Positions 34,759 through 42,874 of a DNA stretch of 64,000 bases are shown here, in pieces. The notes under the pieces are model-generated. The model worked only from the letters and a program-made list of their open reading frames with translations. It was not told where the DNA came from and made no database searches. The stretch is from the NCBI GenBank assembly GCA_963669415.2, contig CAXXPS010000002.1:1116001-1180000 (forward strand), in the 5' to 3' direction. Both the position numbers and the translations under genes were made by a program. Positions within the stretch are counted from its first letter, which is position 1. Every line of letters starts with the position of its first letter. Origin of the DNA: JAWKWH01 sp963669415. Lineage in GTDB: Bacteria > Pseudomonadota > Alphaproteobacteria > Rhizobiales > Rhizobiaceae.

Positions 34759-35628
34759 TCAAAGAACGATTTTCTTCTCATTGGGCTCAAGATTGTCGTA
34801 GTTCCAGAGCTGTTTGCCGGCGACAATCTTTGTGAAATGGTCGACGCCCTTATCGGGCATGAGTTCATATTGAGTCAGCTTGCGCGTCAGCCATGCCTTG
34901 TCGAGATCGGTCAGTTCGGCGGGAACCGCATCCACCCCACACGACTTGATATCGCCGCCGACGTAAATTGTGCCGTCATACATGGAGTCGCCGAGGTTCT
35001 TGCCGGCGTTACCGCAGACAACCATGCGCCCGCGCTGCATCATGAAACCAGAGAGCGCGCCCGTATCGCCACCGACGATGATGGTGCCGCCCTTCTGGTC
35101 GATGCCGGTGCGCGAACCCACCGAGCCTTTGCAGACAAGGTCGCCACCGCGGATCGCGGCGCCGAAGGTTGACCCCGCATTCTTCTCCACCACGACCGTT
35201 CCCGACATCATGTTTTCAGCGCAGGACCACCCGACGCGGCCGTTGATGCGAACATTCGGCCCGTCAATCAGGCCGACACCAAAATAGCCGGTCGAGCCTT
35301 CAATAATGAGGTTGAGTTTGCTCAGGATTCCAACCCCGAGCGAGTGTTTGCCGCGCGGGTTTTTCAGCACAATAGTGCCATAGCCTTCCGACATGAGCTC
35401 GCGAATCCTTGCGTTCACCTCGGTGGTGGTCATGTCGTCGGAGTCGATTTCGGTGCGTTTGTTGAAATCAACATCCGGTGCCCATGGATAGGTGAACCGT
35501 TCTTCAGCGCCGGGATCGAACTCGATATAGAGCGTTTTGCCGGTCAGCTGTTCGGTGCGCATACCGAGCGCTGTTACGCGCTCTTCCTGCGTCATTTGCT
35601 TCAGTTCAGCATCGCTTACGCCTGCCAT
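34759..35628 (-). CDS. GXGXG beta-helix subunit (MgsB/GlxC-like)
   Basis: A 289-residue protein equivalent to the GltB C-terminal beta-helix. The repeated G-x-x-G turns are clear: IEGSTGYFGVGLIDGPNVRI, GTVVVEKNAGSTFGAAIRGG, GGTIIVGGDTGALSGFMMQR and DSMYDGTIYVGGDIKSCG. It has a longer C-terminal tail (RKLTQYELMPDKGVDHFTKI...) resembling the GltB end. It is predicted to be the structural subunit linking glutaminase and synthase parts. It overlaps the amidotransferase gene by 13 bp. Confidence 0.9.
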   Translation of the reverse strand: MAGVSDAELKQMTQEERVTALGMRTEQLTGKTLYIEFDPGAEERFTYPWAPDVDFNKRTEIDSDDMTTTEVNARIRELMSEGYGTIVLKNPRGKHSLGVGILSKLNLIIEGSTGYFGVGLIDGPNVRINGRVGWSCAENMMSGTVVVEKNAGSTFGAAIRGGDLVCKGSVGSRTGIDQKGGTIIVGGDTGALSGFMMQRGRMVVCGNAGKNLGDSMYDGTIYVGGDIKSCGVDAVPAELTDLDKAWLTRKLTQYELMPDKGVDHFTKIVAGKQLWNYDNLEPNEKKIVL

Positions 35629-36551
35629 ACCCGAACCTCCTCGTCATAAGGATCATATGTGTCGATTTCCTCCGGCTTGATGGCGCGGATAGCCACTTCT
35701 TCGGAGGCCATGGCGATCATGTCGTCACTTTCGTAGAGAACCAGGGGCTTTGCCGCCATGGTGTCTTTGGCCATGCCGAGCTGATCCTTGGTGGCGACCA
35801 GATAGGTGAACACGCCATCGATTTCCTCGATCGATTTGGTCAGTGAGTCTTCCAATGACATGCCGTTTGCAAGGTTGTGTGCGGTGTAGACGGCGAGAAG
35901 CTCGGAGTCGCAGTTGGACATGAAGCGATGCCCCTTGCGCTCCATCTCGCGGCGCATGATCCAGTAGTTGGTGATCTGGCCGTTATGCACAACCGAGACG
36001 TCGTTGTACGGAAACGCCCAATAAGGGTGAGCGGATTTGATATCGACATCGGATTCGGTGGCCATACGGGTGTGGCCGATGGCATGGGTGCCTTTGAAAT
36101 CTTTCAATCCATACAGTTCCGAGACAACCGTGGCGTCGCCTAGGTCCTTGATCAGTTCCAGGCCGTTGCCCATTGAAAGGATTTCGACACCTTCCGTTTC
36201 CTCGATATGTTCGGCCATCTTGCCGGTGTCGCCTTCATGGCTGAGGACATATCGAAGCGCATATTCGGTGGCAGGTTCCTTGCTCTTGATGCTGGCGCCG
36301 TGCTCCTCAAGAATTTCCTCGACCGTCTCGATGCGGTCCTTGATGATCTGGTGGATCTTGCTGCCGCTATCCATATCCTCTGCTTCAGCTACCTTGAGCC
36401 GCATCACGTAGTCGCCTTCGCTCGGCTGCCCATAAACCGCATATCCGGTTGAATCAGGCCCGCGATGCTTGAGCGCCTGAAGCATGGCGGTCATGTCGCC
36501 ACCGACATCGGCACTCCTGCCCTTGTAGATAATGCCCGCAATTCCGCACAT
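35616..36551 (-). CDS. Class II glutamine amidotransferase subunit (MgsA/GlxB-like)
   Basis: A 311-residue Ntn-type amidotransferase. Removing Met1 exposes catalytic Cys2 (MCGIAGIIYKG). Later motifs are GTHAIGHTRMATESDVDIKSAHP, VVHNGQITNYWIMRREMERKGH and NCDSELLAVY. It releases ammonia from glutamine or, in N-methylglutamate synthase, handles the gamma-glutamyl donor. The first ATG is required because Cys must be residue 2. It is followed by the GXGXG and FMN subunits, the same order as mgsABC or glxBCD. Confidence 0.92.
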   Translation of the reverse strand: MCGIAGIIYKGRSADVGGDMTAMLQALKHRGPDSTGYAVYGQPSEGDYVMRLKVAEAEDMDSGSKIHQIIKDRIETVEEILEEHGASIKSKEPATEYALRYVLSHEGDTGKMAEHIEETEGVEILSMGNGLELIKDLGDATVVSELYGLKDFKGTHAIGHTRMATESDVDIKSAHPYWAFPYNDVSVVHNGQITNYWIMRREMERKGHRFMSNCDSELLAVYTAHNLANGMSLEDSLTKSIEEIDGVFTYLVATKDQLGMAKDTMAAKPLVLYESDDMIAMASEEVAIRAIKPEEIDTYDPYDEEVRVWQA

Positions 36552-36646
36552 ATATCGTTCTCCTTAGACGTTAGTTCCCGACCAGGACCCGGCGGACCGG
36601 GTGGGAAGCCCCGGCCGGGAATTCATTGCATGGACGCCGGCGCCTC

Positions 36647-38119
36647 CTACGGCAGGCACTCCATGTAAGTTTCGTTGTCCCATTCCGTGACGGTGGACAT
36701 GAATCGCGCATACTCGTCGTGCTTGTATTCATGGAACAGCCGGTACATCTCACCGGGCATGCCCCGACGGACCACTTCGTTGTTTTCCAGATGAACCAGA
36801 GCTTCACCAAGCGACATCGGAAGCTTCTTGACTTCCTTGCCGGCTTCGATCGCCTCATAGATGTTGCGTTCTTCAGGCTCGCCTGGGTCCAGCTTGTTGT
36901 CGATACCGTCATCCATGGCGGCCAACAGCGTTGTGCCCATCAGGTATGGGTTCACCATTGAATCGACCGAACGGTATTCGAACCGGCCCGGAGCGGACAC
37001 GCGCAAACCCGTTGTACGGTTCTGGAAACCCCAGTCGGCGAAAACCGGAGCCCAGAAACCCGTATCCCACAAACGGCGATAGGAGTTGACTGTCGAACAA
37101 CCGACGGCCGTCAGTGCCTGTAGATGATGCACAACACCACCGATGGCTTCCAAGCCTTCCTTGCCCGGCATTTGCGGATCGTCATCGTCCGGCATGAATG
37201 TGTTTTCGCCGCCGCGCACATACATGTAATTGTCTTTCATTCCCGGCAAGTTGTCCGGATCATTTCCGGTTGGAGAGAAATGATCTTCACCACCTCGCCA
37301 CAAGGACATGTTGTGATGACAACCAGACGCCGAAACACCCATGAACGGCTTGGTCATGAAACAGGCGAATATGCCGTGTTCGCGGGCAACCTGGGCGCAA
37401 ATCTGACGGTATGTGGTCAAGCGGTCAGCATTTCGCAGTACGTCGTCGAACATCCAGTTCAATTCGAGCTGTCCGGGTGCATCTTCGTGGTCGCCCTGAA
37501 TCATGTCGAGACCCATTTTGCGGGCATATCGGATCACTTGCAGGGAGACCGGACGCAGGCTTTCAAACTGATCGATGTGATAGCAATATGGCTTTGAAAA
37601 TCCGTCCTTGGGCTTTCCGTTCTCATCGAACTTCAGCCACATCATTTCCGGCTCGGTGCCTATCCGCAACTGCCTGCCGTGCTTCTTCTGGAAGTCATCA
37701 TGCATTCGGCGCAAATTGCCACGCGCGTCTGAGGTCAAAAATCCGCCCGGATTTTCTTTTTCCTCGCGATTGCGGAAAAGTGTGCAGTAAAACCGGCCGA
37801 TTTCTGGCGCCCATGGTAGCTGCATGAAGGTCTCAGGCTCTGGAATGCCAACCAGTTCAGCGGCCTCCGGCCCGTAACCCAGATATTCGCCAGCGCGGTT
37901 GGTAAACAGATTTACCGTGGCACCGTAGACCAGCTGGAAACCCTTCTTGGCAACCGACTCCCAGTGATCGGCCGGGATGCCCTTGCCCATGATCTTGCCG
38001 GTAACCGAGACAAACTGCAGGTACAGATATTCAATACCGAGTTCATCGATCTTGGCGCGGACTTGTTTGATTTTCTCATCACGACCTTCGGCTTCTACAA
38101 AGGCTTCCAAGTCAGTCAT
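36647..38119 (-). CDS. Type III glutamine synthetase / gamma-glutamylmethylamide synthetase homologue
   Basis: A 490-residue glutamine synthetase of the GlnT/GmaS group. It shows GTEPEMMW, the metal-binding QGDHEDAPGQLELNW, GCHHNMSLW, and NSYRRLWDTGFWAPVFADWG then RFEYRSVDSMVNPYLM, the ATP- and glutamate-binding segments. It ligates ammonia or an alkylamine to glutamate. The family name cannot be fixed between GlnT and GmaS by eye; length (490) is above the usual ~435-445, with about 40 extra residues partly in LYLQFVSVTGKIMG and the central loop. Position next to the three synthase-like subunits favours an amine role. Confidence 0.88.
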   Translation of the reverse strand: MTDLEAFVEAEGRDEKIKQVRAKIDELGIEYLYLQFVSVTGKIMGKGIPADHWESVAKKGFQLVYGATVNLFTNRAGEYLGYGPEAAELVGIPEPETFMQLPWAPEIGRFYCTLFRNREEKENPGGFLTSDARGNLRRMHDDFQKKHGRQLRIGTEPEMMWLKFDENGKPKDGFSKPYCYHIDQFESLRPVSLQVIRYARKMGLDMIQGDHEDAPGQLELNWMFDDVLRNADRLTTYRQICAQVAREHGIFACFMTKPFMGVSASGCHHNMSLWRGGEDHFSPTGNDPDNLPGMKDNYMYVRGGENTFMPDDDDPQMPGKEGLEAIGGVVHHLQALTAVGCSTVNSYRRLWDTGFWAPVFADWGFQNRTTGLRVSAPGRFEYRSVDSMVNPYLMGTTLLAAMDDGIDNKLDPGEPEERNIYEAIEAGKEVKKLPMSLGEALVHLENNEVVRRGMPGEMYRLFHEYKHDEYARFMSTVTEWDNETYMECLP

Positions 38120-38201
38120 TTCAATCTTCCTCCCTTGATAATGACGTCATTCAAGTCGATTCTGTCCGGGCTAGTTCCAGATGGCCCGAACGGTAAAATC
38201 C

Positions 38202-39545
38202 TCAGCTCCACGGAAAGGGGCTGCTCGATGTCGGGTGCAACTCGCCTTTTGCGAAGCGGTCGAACCGGAACGGTTTCAACAGACTTTGCTCGTTGCCGTG
38301 CAGTTCCTCGGCGACAAGCCGGCCGACGCCGAGCATCTTGTAGCCGTGATTTGAATCCGCAATGACGTACACATTGTCGCGGAAACGGTCGAAAACCGGG
38401 AAGCTGTCGGCGGTGAAGCACCCGATGCCGCCCGATGGCTCCTTGTGATATTTCGGCATCATGCCTTCAAACCGCTTGTGGCAATGGGCCAGTGCCGACA
38501 CCCACATATGCGCAAATTCGTGACTGGAAACGAATTCCGGCGATGATGGACCATAAGGATCGATAGCCACTTCATTGACCGGTGTTTCGACCTTATAAGG
38601 GGCGGCACCGCCTTGGATGCCGCCAAAATGCCAGTCCGGCTTGTAATAAATCCCCCACATATCCTCGGTGATCACCGAACCGTCGACATCAGAGGTCAGA
38701 GGTGCATCGGTATCGACATGGATAACCGGCGGCATGGAGCCGTCATTTGCCATCAGCATTTCCGGTTCGACATTGAGTACGCCTTCTTCCAGCTGCCAGA
38801 AACGCCACATATCGATGTCCTTGTGGACATTGCCCTGCAGGTCTTTCAGGTCGATCTGGTCAGGCAGTCCCAACATGGACCAGAAATCGCGCACCCACGG
38901 ACCGGCAGCCACAACCACCTGTTCGCACTGAATGTTTCCCCGATCGGTTTCAACATGCGTTACCGCACCGGTGCCGTTGGATGAGGTCAGTCCGGTTACG
39001 GTTGCACCGGTCAGGATTCGAATGCCGAGATCTTCGACCTTCTTCGCCAGACCGTACATTGCCTTGGTGTTGTTGGCATATCCGCCGCGCTTTTCGTGCA
39101 GGACGGAAGTGATACCTTGTGCCTGCCAATCATCGAATATGCCACGCATATAGGATGTTGACGCGTTCGCGCCCTCGATGAATACGCTCTCATAGCCAAT
39201 CGCCTGCTGTTCGGCATAGATCTGACCGACATCATCACGCATCGGCTCACAACTTATCTGCATGTAGCCGACGGGATGATAGGAAAACGCCTCGGGATCG
39301 CTCTCCCAGACACCGACCGAGTGTGCCATGAGTTCACGCATGGCAGGCTGAAAATAGTTGTTGCGGACCACCCCGCAGGCAATTCCCGTCGCACCGGCTG
39401 CGATGCCGTCTTTGTCGAGAATGATAATTCTGCCGTCGACTTCACGACCAGCATCCCTTTCGATCTCAGCCAGACGCCAAGCGGTGGAGAGGCCGTGAAT
39501 ACCGGCACCGATAATCACAATGTCGGCAGACTGCGGAAATGCCAT
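38202..39545 (-). CDS. FAD-dependent amine oxidoreductase (DAO/sarcosine oxidase-like), single chain
   Basis: A 447-residue DAO-fold flavoprotein: N-terminal ADP-binding IVIIGAGIHGLSTAWRLAE, a substrate half, and a C-terminal IGCFTADSFPVFDRFRDNVYVIADSNHGYKMLGVG. Cys376 in GCFTADSFPVFD sits where the flavin-linking Cys lies in monomeric sarcosine oxidase, so covalent FAD is possible (inference). GGGAGGA is 5 bp before the ATG at 39545; an upstream ATG at 39593 is less likely. It is the first gene of the operon. In canonical N-methylglutamate operons the dehydrogenase has four subunits; here one chain stands in that place. Confidence 0.87.
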   Translation of the reverse strand: MAFPQSADIVIIGAGIHGLSTAWRLAEIERDAGREVDGRIIILDKDGIAAGATGIACGVVRNNYFQPAMRELMAHSVGVWESDPEAFSYHPVGYMQISCEPMRDDVGQIYAEQQAIGYESVFIEGANASTSYMRGIFDDWQAQGITSVLHEKRGGYANNTKAMYGLAKKVEDLGIRILTGATVTGLTSSNGTGAVTHVETDRGNIQCEQVVVAAGPWVRDFWSMLGLPDQIDLKDLQGNVHKDIDMWRFWQLEEGVLNVEPEMLMANDGSMPPVIHVDTDAPLTSDVDGSVITEDMWGIYYKPDWHFGGIQGGAAPYKVETPVNEVAIDPYGPSSPEFVSSHEFAHMWVSALAHCHKRFEGMMPKYHKEPSGGIGCFTADSFPVFDRFRDNVYVIADSNHGYKMLGVGRLVAEELHGNEQSLLKPFRFDRFAKGELHPTSSSPFPWS

Positions 39546-39641
39546 AGACGTCCTCCCGAATATGCATCGCAGGGTTGGCCGCGCCCCCGGCAACGGCCTC
39601 GCTCATTCAAACTAAACCACAACTCTCAAATGCTGACAAGA

Positions 39642-39685
39642 CCAATTTTACACCAGTTTCCACCCAATTTATGACCAATATGTCG
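39642..39685. repeat. Four 11-bp-period direct repeats (CCARTWT) in divergent intergenic region
   Basis: Starting at 39642, 39653, 39664 and 39675 the motif CCAATTT / CCAGTTT / CCAATTT / CCAATAT recurs at an exact 11-bp period, i.e. on one face of the helix. It lies between the leftward FAD-oxidoreductase gene and the rightward GntR gene. ACCAGTTTCC at 39652-39661 has a perfect inverted copy GGAAACTGGT at 39733-39742, 43 bp before the GntR start. The stretch is AT-rich and contains no gene. Likely operator array for the GntR protein. Confidence 0.55.
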
Positions 39686-39784
39686 ATTTTCCTTGTTTTC
39701 AGACCGAAAATCCCTTCAAATGATTGTGGATAGGAAACTGGTTCGGTTTTAAACGACCAGCCTGCGGCAAATGGACCAAACGGG

Positions 39785-40465
39785 ATGAGCACGACCAGAA
39801 AACCTGGATCAGGCGATGTGCTTGCCACATTGCGCCGCCAGATCATCTCGGAGCAATATTTCCGCAACCAGCGACTCCCGCCGGAGCGCGAGTTGGCGGA
39901 TCAATTCGGTGTCGCCAGGGGTACGGTCCGCGAAGCACTGAAGCGCCTCGAAGAACTCGATTTTGTCGAACGGCGACCCGGCAGCGGCACCTATGTGTCC
40001 TATTCAAACGATACGGCCGCTCGGCCGATGGCAGAGACAATGCGGCCGCTTGAACTTATTGAGGCTCGCCTGGCGATCGAACCGCAGATTGTAAGGCTCG
40101 CGGTTCTGCACGCCGATGATCGTGATTTGTCCCGGATTGAGGAATCGATCCGCAGAATGGAAGCCAACGCTGATGACACCCACAATTTCGGGGATCTTGA
40201 CGAAGTGTTTCATCTGTTGCTGGCGGAGGCTTCGCACAATTCCCTTCTCATCTGGATGATGCGACACGCCAACGAGGTGCGTTCACATCCAAGCTGGGTG
40301 AAAATGCGTCACCTGACACACAACTCAAAGATTGTTGTTGAATATAACCGGCAACACAGGCGCATATATGAAGCCATCGCCGCACGTGATCCGGACGGTG
40401 CATCTCAGACGATGCGCGAGCATCTGAACCTGGCGCGCCAATCGCTTATCGACGCGGCAACTTAA
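39785..40465 (+). CDS. GntR family regulator (FadR/FCD subfamily)
   Basis: A 226-residue GntR protein. The N-terminal winged helix has RLPPERELADQFGVARGTVR then EALKRLEELDFVERRPGSGTYV; the C-terminal FCD domain has ELIEARLAIEPQIVRLAV and FHLLLAEASHN with the metal-site Asp/His pattern. It is divergent from the glutamyl-amine operon, so it probably senses an intermediate of that pathway and binds the phased repeats between them. Adjacent stop codons show it converges with the next gene (17 bp). Confidence 0.92.
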   Translation: MSTTRKPGSGDVLATLRRQIISEQYFRNQRLPPERELADQFGVARGTVREALKRLEELDFVERRPGSGTYVSYSNDTAARPMAETMRPLELIEARLAIEPQIVRLAVLHADDRDLSRIEESIRRMEANADDTHNFGDLDEVFHLLLAEASHNSLLIWMMRHANEVRSHPSWVKMRHLTHNSKIVVEYNRQHRRIYEAIAARDPDGASQTMREHLNLARQSLIDAAT

Positions 40466-40482
40466 GTAAAAACAATGGTTTA

Positions 40483-41202
40483 CTACACAGTCGCGGTCGC
40501 CTGAAGCCAATTGATGTACAGGCGCTCGGCGACCGTATTGAACTGATCCAGCCGATCCGCGACGTCTCTTTCAAGCCGGGAGACTGCTCCCTCGCCCAAT
40601 GCTTTTACCAGCGCCGTTTCATACTCAGGAATCGCTGCCCAATTTGCCACCGTGTCGGCTTCTGCTTCGACGTGGAACTGAGCCGAAAAGGCCCGCGGGC
40701 CCCAGCTCATCGCCTGAACGACACAGGCCGGCGAGGTTGCCAGCACCTTGAGGTCTGGCGGCAGGCTTTTGACCTCGGCGGAATGCCATTGCAGACACTC
40801 GATTTCACCGGGCGCTCCGTCAAAGAAGATGGATTCAGCGCCGAGTTCGGTTTGATTAACCGGCATGACTCCGATTTCCGGCTCATCGGAAGGGCCGACC
40901 GTCCCTCCGAGCGCTTCGGCGAGTAGTTGATGACCAAGACAGAGGCCGAGGAAGGGCACGCCTTTCTCCATCACCGCCTCCCGGATAAATTTCTTCTCGT
41001 CTTTCAGCCAAGGATGTTCTTCTTCCTGCCAGACATCCATCGGGCCTCCCATGACCCAAAGTGCATCGAAGCCGTCGATCGCCGGGATTTGTTCACCGTG
41101 GTCCAGCTCCACCTGCGTCATCGTGTGACCGTCCTCGTCGAGAAACTTGCGCAAGACTCCGGGATGCTCGACATCGGCATGCTGCAGAACGAGAATATGC
41201 AT
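40483..41202 (-). CDS. Class I glutamine amidotransferase-like protein
   Basis: A 239-residue GMP-synthase-type GATase domain alone. The oxyanion/nucleophile segment is GVPFLGLCLGHQLLAEALGG (Cys in LCLGHQ); the His-Glu pair is near AQFHVEAEAD. It starts MHILVLQHADVEHPGVLRKF as free-standing rhizobial GATases do. Such proteins may act on gamma-glutamyl compounds (compare PuuD-like hydrolases), which would fit the neighbouring operon, but this is conjecture. Confidence 0.85.
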   Translation of the reverse strand: MHILVLQHADVEHPGVLRKFLDEDGHTMTQVELDHGEQIPAIDGFDALWVMGGPMDVWQEEEHPWLKDEKKFIREAVMEKGVPFLGLCLGHQLLAEALGGTVGPSDEPEIGVMPVNQTELGAESIFFDGAPGEIECLQWHSAEVKSLPPDLKVLATSPACVVQAMSWGPRAFSAQFHVEAEADTVANWAAIPEYETALVKALGEGAVSRLERDVADRLDQFNTVAERLYINWLQATATV

Positions 41203-41218
41203 TGGATCAATTCCGGCT

Positions 41219-41246
41219 AATATTGGTTCGATTTTGGTTCAATATT
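41219..41246. repeat. Inverted repeat upstream of the GATase gene
   Basis: AATATTG ... CAATATT, perfect 7-bp arms 14 bp apart, containing the near-direct repeat TTGGTTCGA / TTGGTTCAA. It lies 16 bp before the amidotransferase start in a 108-bp intergenic gap. AT-rich and could be an operator or a chance hairpin; nothing nearby identifies a regulator. Confidence 0.25.
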
Positions 41247-41310
41247 GAGCGCGAGTCAAACCACACCAATTTCGCCTCGCATTCCATGAATCTGATGAGA
41301 CGAATTCGCC

Positions 41311-41766
41311 CTATCGCTTGTACTGAATGAACGGCGTCTTGGCGGCGATGCGGTCGTAGAGTTGACGTGCCGTATAATTGAACTCCTGGGTTAACCAATA
41401 GACTGATGGACATCCAGCCTCATCGGCAGCGTCATACACCGCTTCGATTAGCGCACGTCCGATCCCCGTGCCCCGTACCCCGGGATCGGCATAGAGATCC
41501 TGCAGGTAGCAGACATTGTCGATTTTCCAACCATGGCGGTGAAACAGATAATGAACCAGGCCCACAGGTCTTCCATCAATTTCGGCGATCAAACCGCGAA
41601 ACTCGTTGTCGGCGCCAGCATTGCCAGCAAGCATGCGATCGAATGTCGAGCGGTACACCTCTTCGGGAACACTCGATTCGTAAAACTCGAGATAGGCAGT
41701 CCACAACCGCCGCCATTCCGACTCATCATCCGACTGTAGCGGCCGGATGGTCAGATCCGAACTCAT
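41311..41766 (-). CDS. GNAT family N-acetyltransferase
   Basis: A 151-residue GNAT. The acetyl-CoA pyrophosphate loop is DPGVRGTGIGRALIEAVYDAA (R-x-x-G-x-G/A). It is preceded by the GLVHYLFHRHGWKIDNVCYLQDLYA strands and followed by YWLTQEFNYTARQLYDRIA, a typical arrangement in bacterial diamine and amino-acid acetyltransferases. The start overlaps the metA stop in ATGA (41763-41766), so it probably shares the metA transcript and SAM-II control. Acceptor substrate unknown. Confidence 0.9.
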   Translation of the reverse strand: MSSDLTIRPLQSDDESEWRRLWTAYLEFYESSVPEEVYRSTFDRMLAGNAGADNEFRGLIAEIDGRPVGLVHYLFHRHGWKIDNVCYLQDLYADPGVRGTGIGRALIEAVYDAADEAGCPSVYWLTQEFNYTARQLYDRIAAKTPFIQYKR

Positions 41767-42704
41767 CCTGCATTCTCCAATCGCTGCAAATGCCCGATTT
41801 CATCCATGTTGAACGGCGTCGTCTGATAAGTCTGATTGATCCAGTTGCCAAACAACAGGAAAGCATGGCTGCGCCAGCGGTTTTGCGGCTCGTTTTCGGG
41901 ATTGTCGTCTGGAAAATAGTTGGCCGGAAGCTTGATCGGCGTTCCCGCCTCGATATCGCGGAAATATTCCGTCGCAAGCGTACCGGAATCATACTCAACG
42001 TGATTGAATATGTAGAGACGGTTGCAACGCTTTTCGGCCAGCAGACACAGGCCTGTCTCATCCGATTCCATCAACACTTCCAAACCGGATTCGGGCCGTA
42101 CATCTTCCCTGCGCACTTCTGTCCAGCGTGAAACCGAAATCTGAAAGTCGTCCGAAAATCCGGCGAGGTAAGGTGAGGCCGGATTGAGATTGCGGTGACG
42201 GTATACACCAAAAGCCTTTTCATTGAGCTGGTGCTTGGGAACGTCATGAAAGTGATATGCCGCCGCCATTGCGCCCCAGCAGACGAAGAATGACGAGTGA
42301 ACGTGGGTCTCCGTCCAGTCGAGGATCGCTCGCAGTTCGTTCCAGTAGGTCACTTCTTCAAACGGCAGTGTCTCGATTGGCGCACCGGTGATGATGAAAC
42401 CGTCAAACTTGCGATCCCTGATTTCATCCCAGGTATGATAAAAATTGATCAGGTGGTCTTCAGCCGTGTTTTTGGCCCGATGCGAACCGATCCGCACCAA
42501 CGTCAGTTCCACCTGCAATGGGGTGGAACCCACAAGCCGGGCAATCTGGGTTTCTGTCGCGATCTTATTGGGCATCAGGTTCAACAACCCGATTTGGATC
42601 GGACGGATATCCTGGCGGATGGCGACCGATTCATCCATCACATTAACGCCCTCTCGCACAAGTACATTACGAGCAGGCAGTTGGTCGGGAATGCGAATCG
42701 GCAT
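41763..42704 (-). CDS. metA: Homoserine O-acyltransferase MetA (acetyl-CoA form predicted)
   Basis: A 313-residue MetA, first committed enzyme of methionine synthesis. It has the start MPIRIPDQLPARNVLVREGV, the catalytic Cys142 in SFFVCWGAMAAAYHFHDVPK and a His in NHVEYDSGTL. Residue 111 (TGAPIE, Glu111) is Glu. Published work on the B. cereus enzyme links Glu at this site to acetyl-CoA use and Gly to succinyl-CoA. A homoserine O-acetyltransferase is therefore likely despite the MetA name (established rule, applied by counting). A SAM-II riboswitch lies upstream. Confidence 0.93.
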   Translation of the reverse strand: MPIRIPDQLPARNVLVREGVNVMDESVAIRQDIRPIQIGLLNLMPNKIATETQIARLVGSTPLQVELTLVRIGSHRAKNTAEDHLINFYHTWDEIRDRKFDGFIITGAPIETLPFEEVTYWNELRAILDWTETHVHSSFFVCWGAMAAAYHFHDVPKHQLNEKAFGVYRHRNLNPASPYLAGFSDDFQISVSRWTEVRREDVRPESGLEVLMESDETGLCLLAEKRCNRLYIFNHVEYDSGTLATEYFRDIEAGTPIKLPANYFPDDNPENEPQNRWRSHAFLLFGNWINQTYQTTPFNMDEIGHLQRLENAG

Positions 42705-42775
42705 CGGGGGTACTCCAAAACAAAACCGGCCAGCGTCGGTATCGCTAACCGGTCCGTATCGGGTAATGCCCGCGG

Positions 42776-42830
42776 CCCTTTTAGCGACTTTTTTTACGTG
42801 GCTGCAAGCCGGCCGGCCAAATCACCACGA
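42776..42830 (-). ncRNA. SAM-II riboswitch (metA motif)
   Basis: Reading the minus strand, GTGGTGATTTGG is followed by GGCTTGCAGCCAC and then GTAAAAAAAGTCGCTAAAAGGG-type sequence. This matches the SAM-II consensus: GAUUU in the first loop, UUGCAGCC closing the P1 stem (GUGG/CCAC), the A-rich linker and the pseudoknot GCUAAAAGGG next to the ribosome-binding region. It ends about 71 bp before the metA start. SAM-II elements in alphaproteobacteria precede metA, metX or metC and shut off expression when S-adenosylmethionine is abundant. Confidence 0.87.
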
Positions 42831-42874
42831 AGCCAAAATAGGACTGACCGACCCCGCGGTCAATAATTTCCTTG

